A DNA stretch of 34,353 bases from an uncultured Treponema sp. (GTDB lineage Bacteria; Spirochaetota; Spirochaetia; Treponematales; Treponemataceae): positions 1-34,353 of the forward strand of contig CAMEET010000016.1 of assembly GCA_945915085.1 (NCBI GenBank). Reading direction: 5' to 3'. The notes beneath the pieces are model-generated. The model was not told the origin of the DNA. It searched no databases and saw only the letters and a list, made by a program, of their open reading frames with translations. Positions 1 to 6,577 of the stretch are shown here, in pieces (position 1 is the first letter of the stretch; every line of letters starts with the position of its first letter). A program made the translations under genes and the position numbers.

Positions 1-736
1 GTCGTACAGCAGAGTCTGTGGTATTAACACACTGACCACCAGGACCACCGGCACGCATAACATCAACACGAACATCATTCATATTAATATTGATTTCAGT
101 TTCTTCAGCTTCAGGCAAAACAGCAACTGTTGCAGTAGAAGTTTGCAGACGTCCCTGACTTTCTGTTTGAGGAACACGCTGAACACGATGCACACCACTT
201 TCCCAACGCAAAGTTCCGTAAACAAATTTTCCAGAAATAGAAGTGACAATTTTATTAAAACCACCAACTTCAGTTTCCTGAGCTTCCATAGTTTCAGTTT
301 TCCAGCCTTTTCTATCAGCAAGATGAGTGTACATTTCCCACAAATCACGCACAAAAAGCGAAGCTTCGTCACCACCAGCAGCAGAACGTATTTCCAAAAT
401 GATATTTTTTTCATCAAGAGGATCAGGCGGAACAAGTTTCAGTTTTATTTCTTCTTCAAGTGCAGGCTGACGCTCTTCCAGTTCTTTAAGTTCCTCGCGC
501 GCCATTTCACGCATTTCAGCATCATCTTCTGCAGTAATCATTTCTTTTGCGTCCTGAATACCAGACAAAACCTTTTTATATTCATCGTAAAGCGCACAAA
601 CTTCACTCAAATAACCATGCTCACGCATAGTATCCTTATATTTTTTTGCATCTTTGACCAGATTTGGGTCCATTACAAGATCACTTACAACTTTAAAGCG
701 ATTCTCACATTCTTCAAGCTTTTTAATCAAATCCAT
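1..736 (-). CDS. prfA: Peptide chain release factor 1 (partial, C-terminus outside window)
   Basis: Minus-strand translation from ATG at 736 reads [17 protein letters not shown]...; the GGQ region reads [24 protein letters not shown]. ORF runs off the window edge, so it is absent from the ORF track. Confidence 0.93.
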   Translation of the reverse strand, partial: [245 protein letters not shown]

Positions 737-801
737 AACAAACATTATAACATTTTTGTTTAGTTTTTTCAATTAATAGAAAAGCTGCAAGGTCTGCCCA
801 T

Positions 802-883
802 GGCTCGTGCAGAATCACTTCCTCACCAAGAAAAATTTTTGTTCGCACGAGCCGCGAGTTTTTTAACGCTGCGCTAAAACTCG
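802..883. repeat. 82-bp dual-hairpin intergenic repeat, copy 1
   Basis: GGCTCGTGC (802-810) pairs with GCACGAGCC (845-853), followed by CGAGTTTTTTAACGCTGCGCTAAAACTCG (855-883). Inverted homologue at 9652-9733. Confidence 0.85.
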
Positions 884-949
884 TGAAAACAAGGTTTACA
901 TGCAAGCTCTGCACTTTCTATTTTCCCAAAAATATGCTAAAATTATCTT

Positions 950-2194
950 ATGAAAAAGGTATTGATTTCTGACAACTATCCGCTTTTTAGGGACTTTTTA
1001 AAACAAAAACTTTCAGAAGAACAGATTGAAATTATCACGACACAAAAAAACCGCGATTTGTATACAAAACTCATCACAAATCTGCCGAATCTCCTTATTC
1101 TGGATTTATCAGATGAAGATTCTCTTGACATGGATTTCCTTCAAAAAAAACTTTCAGATTCAAATACCGCAAACATTCCCATAATCATCACAGGTCCTCG
1201 CAAAGACCGTTCCTCAATTGCATCCCTTGCAAAATATGGAGTAATCAAATATTTTGAAAAACCAGTTCAGTTTGATTTACTTTTCAAATCAATAGGAAAC
1301 ACAATCCACGTTCCTATCCCAATGGACACAACTCCTTGCGTGCTAGATTTACATCGCAACAACAAAGTCATCTTTATTGAACTTGCACTCGGCTTAAATC
1401 GAGAAAAAATGTCACTCATGCGTTTCAAACTTTCAGAAATGATAGAATCCGAAAAAATCGAAAGTCCAAAAATCGTAATCATGCTCACAAACTTGGAATT
1501 AACATTCGTGGACGGCTACAACCTTGAGTTTTTGATTGACAATGTTCTTTCCTGCCCTCGAGTTCATAATAAAAATGTAAAAATACTTTCGCTAAGTCCA
1601 TTTGTAAAAGAACTTTTAGACGGTCATCCAAATTACTCAGAAATTGAAATGTCGAACAATCTTTCACGAGTTTTAAATGACCTTGTAGACACATCACTTT
1701 CCACAAATATCCCGGATATCATCACAAGTCAAATCCTCACAAAAACAGATATCGAAAGAATGGATAAAGACAGCATGGCAACAAGATTTTCTTCCGATTC
1801 AATCGATAAAACAATCAAGAATAATGCTGGAACTGTTTTAAGCGTTGCCATAATTGACAGTGATGAAAGCACACTCGAAATCTCCAAAAACAGTTTCGAA
1901 CAAATCGGCGCAATCTGCCAATGTTTTACAAAAGGCAAACAGTTTATCGAAAATTATGCAGAAGGAAAATTTGATTTAATAGTATTAGATGTCCTTCTCG
2001 AAGATAAAACAGGACTTTCACTTCTGCAGGTTTTACAGAAACGACCTCATTCACCGCCAATCATCGTTTATTCACAAAGCCTGCAAAAAGAAATTGTTGT
2101 AAAAGTTTTGAGCAGCGGAGCAAAATCTTACATCGTCAAACCACAAAAACCAGATGTTTTCGTAAGAAAAGCACTCGCTGTATTAAAAAATTAA
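950..2194 (+). CDS. Two-receiver response-regulator-like protein (REC - STAS-like middle - REC), no DNA-binding output domain seen
   Basis: N-terminal REC: ISDNYPLF, LLILDLS, IIITGP, KYFEKP. C-terminal REC: IIDSDES, LIVLDVLLEDKTG, IIVYSQS, SYIVKP. Middle part (VIFIELALGLNREKMSLMRFKLSEMIE...VIMLTNLELTFVDGYNLEFL) resembles a STAS fold. Confidence 0.75.
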   Translation: MKKVLISDNYPLFRDFLKQKLSEEQIEIITTQKNRDLYTKLITNLPNLLILDLSDEDSLDMDFLQKKLSDSNTANIPIIITGPRKDRSSIASLAKYGVIKYFEKPVQFDLLFKSIGNTIHVPIPMDTTPCVLDLHRNNKVIFIELALGLNREKMSLMRFKLSEMIESEKIESPKIVIMLTNLELTFVDGYNLEFLIDNVLSCPRVHNKNVKILSLSPFVKELLDGHPNYSEIEMSNNLSRVLNDLVDTSLSTNIPDIITSQILTKTDIERMDKDSMATRFSSDSIDKTIKNNAGTVLSVAIIDSDESTLEISKNSFEQIGAICQCFTKGKQFIENYAEGKFDLIVLDVLLEDKTGLSLLQVLQKRPHSPPIIVYSQSLQKEIVVKVLSSGAKSYIVKPQKPDVFVRKALAVLKN

Positions 2195-2229
2195 TAAGCC
2201 AAATGTTGAGTTTTAAATTTTATAATTTA

Positions 2230-2419
2230 GGTGGCTTTTGGTTAGTTTGTTTCCTTCGCTCCCTTCGAGTTTATTTTCTTCAAGTTCGTTTCCTTAGATA
2301 TCGCGCAGGAACCAAACCAACCAAAAACAGGCTATTCGGGGTTCCGCTATCGCTCCAGCCGCTTCCCTCGCTTTGCTCAGTCCAGTGGCTGCCTTCGGCA
2401 CCCCTACTATCCTTGCCAC
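2230..2419 (+). repeat. GC-rich mosaic interspersed repeat, copy A
   Basis: Shares GTGGCTTTTxG, AAAAACAGGCTATTCG, CCGCTTCCCTCGCTTxGCTCAGxCCAGTGG and CCTTG with copy B (9529-9634), and GGGGTTCCGCTxTCGCTCCAG with the reverse complement of copy C (22620-22745). Confidence 0.8.
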
Positions 2420-2486
2420 GAGTTAAAAATCGAAAACTCGAAATTAAAGCAAATATATTCAAATTATATAAAAAAAAGAGTCCATT

Positions 2487-3374
2487 ATGATCAACAAAAA
2501 TTTTCAAAACAATAATAAAATAAGCCATTCGATGACAGAAGGAAAAATAAATTTTCATACTCACAGCACTTTTTGTGATGGAAAAAATTCCCCCGAAGAA
2601 ATAATTCAAACCGCCATAAAAAAAGGATTTTCAGTTCTGGGATTTTCCAGTCATTCCATTTATCCTTTCGCAGAAACATGGCACATTTCTCCAAACGAAC
2701 ATCATCACTATGTTGAACAAATCAGACAACTTTCTCAGAAATATCAGAATGAAATAAAAATTCTATGCGGATTTGAAGCAGATTTTTTACCGCCTTACTC
2801 TAAACTCCAAGAAAATCAATTTGCAGCTTTTGAACCAGATTATTTGATTGGAGCCGTTCATTACGTTTCAAATCAAAACGGATGGCTTACTGTAGATGAT
2901 TCAGCCGAAAATGTCCAGAAAGGAATTGACCAGATTTTTCAAGGTGATGGAAAAGCCTGTATATGCGAATATTTTGAAACACAGCGAAAAATGATTTCAA
3001 CAGGAAGATTCAATATTCTGGCTCACCCAGATTTACCGCGCAAACGAAACGGACTTCTCCACTTTTTTGATGAAACAGAAACCTGGTATAAAGAACAGAT
3101 TATTCAAACAGTTCGTACAATTGCAAAAACAAATCTTACAGTCGAAATAAACACTGGCGCAATTGCCCGTGGTGTCATGGACGACGTATATCCGTCACAA
3201 TTTTTCTTGGAAAAACTGTTTGAGGCAAAAGTTCCAATCTGCATAAACTCAGACTGCCACAATGCCCCACAACTAGATGCCGCTTTCGACAAAGCACAAT
3301 CAATCGCCAGAAAAATCGGCTACAAAGAACTCGTCTACCCTACTTTCAAGGAAGACTTCATCGTCAGATTGTAA
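2487..3374 (+). CDS. PHP-domain histidinol-phosphatase (HisJ/HisK type)
   Basis: INFHTHSTFCDGKNSPEEII N-terminal PHP motif, CGFEADF, LIGAVHYV, ILAHPDL, INSDCHNAPQLD. AGAG upstream of ATG. Confidence 0.85.
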   Translation: MINKNFQNNNKISHSMTEGKINFHTHSTFCDGKNSPEEIIQTAIKKGFSVLGFSSHSIYPFAETWHISPNEHHHYVEQIRQLSQKYQNEIKILCGFEADFLPPYSKLQENQFAAFEPDYLIGAVHYVSNQNGWLTVDDSAENVQKGIDQIFQGDGKACICEYFETQRKMISTGRFNILAHPDLPRKRNGLLHFFDETETWYKEQIIQTVRTIAKTNLTVEINTGAIARGVMDDVYPSQFFLEKLFEAKVPICINSDCHNAPQLDAAFDKAQSIARKIGYKELVYPTFKEDFIVRL

Positions 3375-3411
3375 CAGAATTTTTGCAATGCCTTTTTTTA
3401 TTACAAAAATC

Positions 3412-3768
3412 CTATCTATTGCGTCGCTCTTCCGCACTTGCACATTGAATACACATCAATGCATAAGGGAGAACTTCGAGTCTTTCTTCAGGGATTTCTT
3501 TTCCACATTTTATGCAGCGTCCATATTTATCCTGATTAATTCTATCCAGTGCATTTTCTATCTGCTGCAATCTGATTGCGTCCTGTGTTCCAATTGAAGT
3601 CAAAAGCTGGCGGTCAATTACATCGGCTGCAACATCAGCTTCATCCCCCGACTCTACTGTTTTTACAAGGTTTTTCATATCTTCGCTCTGGTCTGCAAGA
3701 GAATCCAAAAGAGTTTTCTTTTGTTCCAGAAGTTTTGCCTTCATATTTTCCAAAAAAGTTTTATCCAT
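3412..3768 (-). CDS. TraR/DksA family C4 zinc-finger protein
   Basis: GRCIKCGKEIPEERLEVLPYALMCIQCA. ATG at 3768 preceded by AGGAGGCAACTT; the ORF-track extension to 3840 is probably not translated. Confidence 0.88.
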   Translation of the reverse strand: MDKTFLENMKAKLLEQKKTLLDSLADQSEDMKNLVKTVESGDEADVAADVIDRQLLTSIGTQDAIRLQQIENALDRINQDKYGRCIKCGKEIPEERLEVLPYALMCIQCASAEERRNR

Positions 3769-3969
3769 AAGTTGCCTCCTAAAACCACTAAGAAGTAAAA
3801 TCTGCAAATTGAAAATCATTTTTGATGATTTATTACACATTTTTTAATTTATCACTTTTTAGTATGTTGTAATGAAATTATTTTTTGTATATAATAATAT
3901 AAATGTAAAATCTCAAAAAGACAAATACTTTTTTTGAAATTACATAAATTTATTTTTTTAAGGTTTAAC

Positions 3970-4188
3970 ATGGCAAAAGAAGAAGCTATCGAAGTTGAAG
4001 GAGTAGTAAAAGAAGCACTTCCTAACACTACATTCCGCGTTGAATTGCAGGGTGGTCACGTTATTTTGGCTCACCTTTCTGGAAAAATGCGCAAACATTA
4101 TATCAGAATCGTTCCTGGTGATAATGTTAAAGTTGAACTTTCTCCTTATGATTTGAACAAAGGTCGCATTGTTTTCCGCGAACGTTAA
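3970..4188 (+). CDS. infA: Translation initiation factor IF-1
   Basis: [72 protein letters not shown]. Confidence 0.97.
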   Translation: MAKEEAIEVEGVVKEALPNTTFRVELQGGHVILAHLSGKMRKHYIRIVPGDNVKVELSPYDLNKGRIVFRER

Positions 4189-4340
4189 TTTTATGATGAA
4201 CTTGAAAAACACTGCCCGTTGGGCTCAAAAAATCAATTCCTCAATGTTGGCTTACCTTTATTATAGTTTATCTCTTTTTTCTCAGGAAGGCTGACCTTGT
4301 GTGTTTTGATTTTTTTACAAAACCTATTATGGTAATTACA

Positions 4341-4370
4341 AGTCTTCCAAAGCGGAAGACTTTTTTTATT
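4341..4370 (+). terminator. Rho-independent terminator between infA and tyrS
   Basis: AGTCTTCC-aaagc-GGAAGACT followed by TTTTTTATTTTT. Confidence 0.85.
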
Positions 4371-4429
4371 TTTAAATCTCAATTTTTGAGTTTGAACCGT
4401 AAAAAGAACAAAGGAGGTGTGATAAAAAT

Positions 4430-5662
4430 ATGTCACTTTATGAAGATTTAAAATGGCGCGGACTTATCAAAGACGTTGCCGGGGAAGAAAGCGAATTACA
4501 GAAAGTCCTAGATGGAAAACCTTTTGCATTTTACTGGGGGACAGACCCTACTGCAGATTCTCTGCACATCGGTCACTATTCATCACTTTGTATGGCAAAA
4601 CGCCTTGCCAATGCTGGTCATCATCCTGTTTTACTTTGCGGTGGTGCAACTGGACGCATTGGAGATCCTCGTCCTACAGCAGAACGTGAAATCATCTCAG
4701 AGGAAAAAGTAAACAATAATATAGAAGGTATTCGCCAGCAGATTAAAGCTTTGGTTCCTTCTGCCGAACTTGTTGACAATTATGATTGGATGAAAGATTA
4801 CACTTTCCTGAACTTTTTGCGCGACATCGGAAAGTATATCAATGTAAATTACATGCTTGATAAAGACATTATCCGCCGCCGTCTGGAAAACGGCATTACT
4901 TTCGCAGAATTTTCTTACATGCTTTTGCAGGGATTTGATTTCGTTCATCTTTATCAGGAAAAAAACTGCATCATGCAGGTTGCTGGTTCTGACCAATGGG
5001 GAAACATTACGACTGGCGTTGATTTAATCCGCAAGATGCTCGACAAACCAGCTTATGCTTTCACAATGCCTTTGATTCTTGATGCAACAGGCAAAAAATT
5101 CGGAAAATCTGAAGGAAATGCTCTTTGGCTCAACAAAGAAAAAACTGCTCCATACGCAATTTATCAGTATCTTATAAATTCTGATGATTCAAAAGTGCTT
5201 GAATATCTGAAAGTTTTCACATTCCTTTCACGCGAACAGATTGAAGAAATCTACGCACAGCATCAGCAGGCTCCAGAAAAACGAATTGCTCAAAAAACAC
5301 TTGCATGGGAAATTGTAAAAGATTTGCACGGACAGGCAGAAGCCGACAACGCAGTTCAAGTCAGCGAAAAACTTTTTGCAGGAAATTTTGAAGGACTTTC
5401 AGTTCGTGATATTATGACTGGAATGAAAGGAGTTCCAACTTTTAAATATGAAAGTGAACTTTCACTAGTTGATTTGCTCGTGAACAACAAAATTGCTTCA
5501 TCCAAACGAGAAGCACGCGAATTCATCAAAGGAAATGCAATTTCAATAAACGGAAAAATTTTCAACGATGAAACACAAATTATCACAAAAGATTTAGCAC
5601 TTGAAGGCAAAGTGATAATAATCAGACGCGGAAAGAAAAAGTACTTCCTTGCAGAAGTATAA
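4430..5662 (+). CDS. tyrS: Tyrosyl-tRNA synthetase
   Basis: FYWGTDPTADSLHIGH, KFGKSEGNALWL, C-terminal S4-like domain (SSKREAREFIKGNAISINGK). AAAGGAGGTGTG upstream. Confidence 0.96.
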   Translation: MSLYEDLKWRGLIKDVAGEESELQKVLDGKPFAFYWGTDPTADSLHIGHYSSLCMAKRLANAGHHPVLLCGGATGRIGDPRPTAEREIISEEKVNNNIEGIRQQIKALVPSAELVDNYDWMKDYTFLNFLRDIGKYINVNYMLDKDIIRRRLENGITFAEFSYMLLQGFDFVHLYQEKNCIMQVAGSDQWGNITTGVDLIRKMLDKPAYAFTMPLILDATGKKFGKSEGNALWLNKEKTAPYAIYQYLINSDDSKVLEYLKVFTFLSREQIEEIYAQHQQAPEKRIAQKTLAWEIVKDLHGQAEADNAVQVSEKLFAGNFEGLSVRDIMTGMKGVPTFKYESELSLVDLLVNNKIASSKREAREFIKGNAISINGKIFNDETQIITKDLALEGKVIIIRRGKKKYFLAEV

Positions 5663-5674
5663 AAATTCAAAAAA

Positions 5675-5710
5675 AATCTGCACATTTGCAAAAAAGCTTA
5701 TGTGCAGATT
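5675..5710. terminator. Hairpin between convergent tyrS and J-domain gene (likely bidirectional terminator)
   Basis: AATCTGCACAT ... ATGTGCAGATT perfect 11-bp arms. Confidence 0.65.
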
Positions 5711-5733
5711 CCCAAAATTTTCTTTTCCTAAAC

Positions 5734-6315
5734 TTAATTTTTGATGCGGCGCAACCCTCTGATTGCTTCAAAAATTCCAGAAATACCGTTAATCATTACA
5801 CCAAGACAAATAAAAAATCCGAACGGAATAAAAAACGAAATCCTGAACATGAGAAGGGCTGCCAAAGTTTGCAGACTTTTTGAAAAAAGCATAGATTTGT
5901 ACGAACTTTTTGTGCGCTTTTTGTAATCCTGAGAATCATAATGCTGATTGTAATTCTGCTGTGAATTATTCTGGTTTGCAGCATTCTGACGATTTGCACC
6001 ACCAAACCATTGCCAGAAATTTTCATCACCAAAAGGATTTTGATAAGTGTATTGATATTGACGCTGATATTGAGCATTCGAATTTGCATTAGAATAAGCT
6101 GACTCAGAATAACCGCCTAAATCATAATTCCTACGCTTTGCCTCATCACCAAGGACATCATAAGCTGCAGAAATCTGTTTAAATTTTTCTTCAGCAGCTT
6201 TGTCACCAGGATTTCTGTCAGGATGATATTTAAAAGCTAAATTTCTGTAAGCCTTTTTAATTTCGTCAGTAGTCGCGTTTTTAGAAACACCAAGTATTTG
6301 ATAATAATCATTCAT
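5734..6315 (-). CDS. J-domain (DnaJ-like) protein with hydrophobic C-terminal segment
   Basis: [55 protein letters not shown] incl. HPD; Gln/Asn-rich linker; [26 protein letters not shown]. Confidence 0.9.
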   Translation of the reverse strand: MNDYYQILGVSKNATTDEIKKAYRNLAFKYHPDRNPGDKAAEEKFKQISAAYDVLGDEAKRRNYDLGGYSESAYSNANSNAQYQRQYQYTYQNPFGDENFWQWFGGANRQNAANQNNSQQNYNQHYDSQDYKKRTKSSYKSMLFSKSLQTLAALLMFRISFFIPFGFFICLGVMINGISGIFEAIRGLRRIKN

Positions 6316-6387
6316 ACTTATAAAATAACCATTTTTCCATAAAGTTACAAGGTAATTTTTTAACAGATTTTTAGATGTGAAAATAAT

Positions 6388-6451
6388 TGAAAAATGGGGT
6401 ACGACCTTGATTGTTCGAGGAAAGGCTAATGAAAAATGGGGTACGACCTTG
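6388..6451. repeat. Two 22-bp direct repeats TGAAAAATGGGGTACGACCTTG (6388-6409, 6430-6451)
   Basis: Exact repeat with 42-bp period in the intergenic region upstream of the J-domain gene. Confidence 0.9.
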
Positions 6452-6474
6452 CGACCTTGTTTTTTTTAAATAAA

Positions 6475-6505
6475 AAAAGCCAATCCGAATACCTCAGACT
6501 GGCTT
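6475..6505 (-). terminator. Terminator downstream of GH115 gene
   Basis: Minus strand AAAGCCAGTC...GATTGGCTTT followed by TTTTATTTAAAAA. Confidence 0.7.
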
Positions 6506-6577
6506 TAAACTTCACAGATTTTTTTTCGAACTGTACCTGTTTAATCAAGTTTCATTCTTTCAATTGTTATTCAATTT

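Noticed and set aside
802-883. Dual-hairpin repeat as integron attC site
   Set aside because: Variable loops and conserved stems prompted the idea, but the terminal arms are GGCTCGTGC/GCACGAGCC, not the RYYYAAC/GTTRRRY attC core, and no integrase or cassette array is present.
723-914. 63-aa ORF on the minus strand upstream of prfA
   Set aside because: Covers the dual-hairpin repeat; no RBS or recognisable motif.
2203-2609. ORFs 2203-2490 (+) and 2280-2609 (-)
   Set aside because: They lie over the interspersed repeat copy A and the start of the PHP gene; composition looks like translated repeat, no protein family recognised.
4189-4429. T-box leader or SRP RNA upstream of tyrS
   Set aside because: No AGGGTGGNACCGCG T-box and no GGAAGCAG-type SRP loop found.
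4953-5078. Candidate phage or mobile-element genes in the window
   Set aside because: No transposase, integrase, recombinase or phage structural motif was found anywhere in the window; only non-coding repeats.
6388-6451. Direct repeats as a CRISPR array
   Set aside because: Only two units with a 20-bp spacer and no cas genes nearby.
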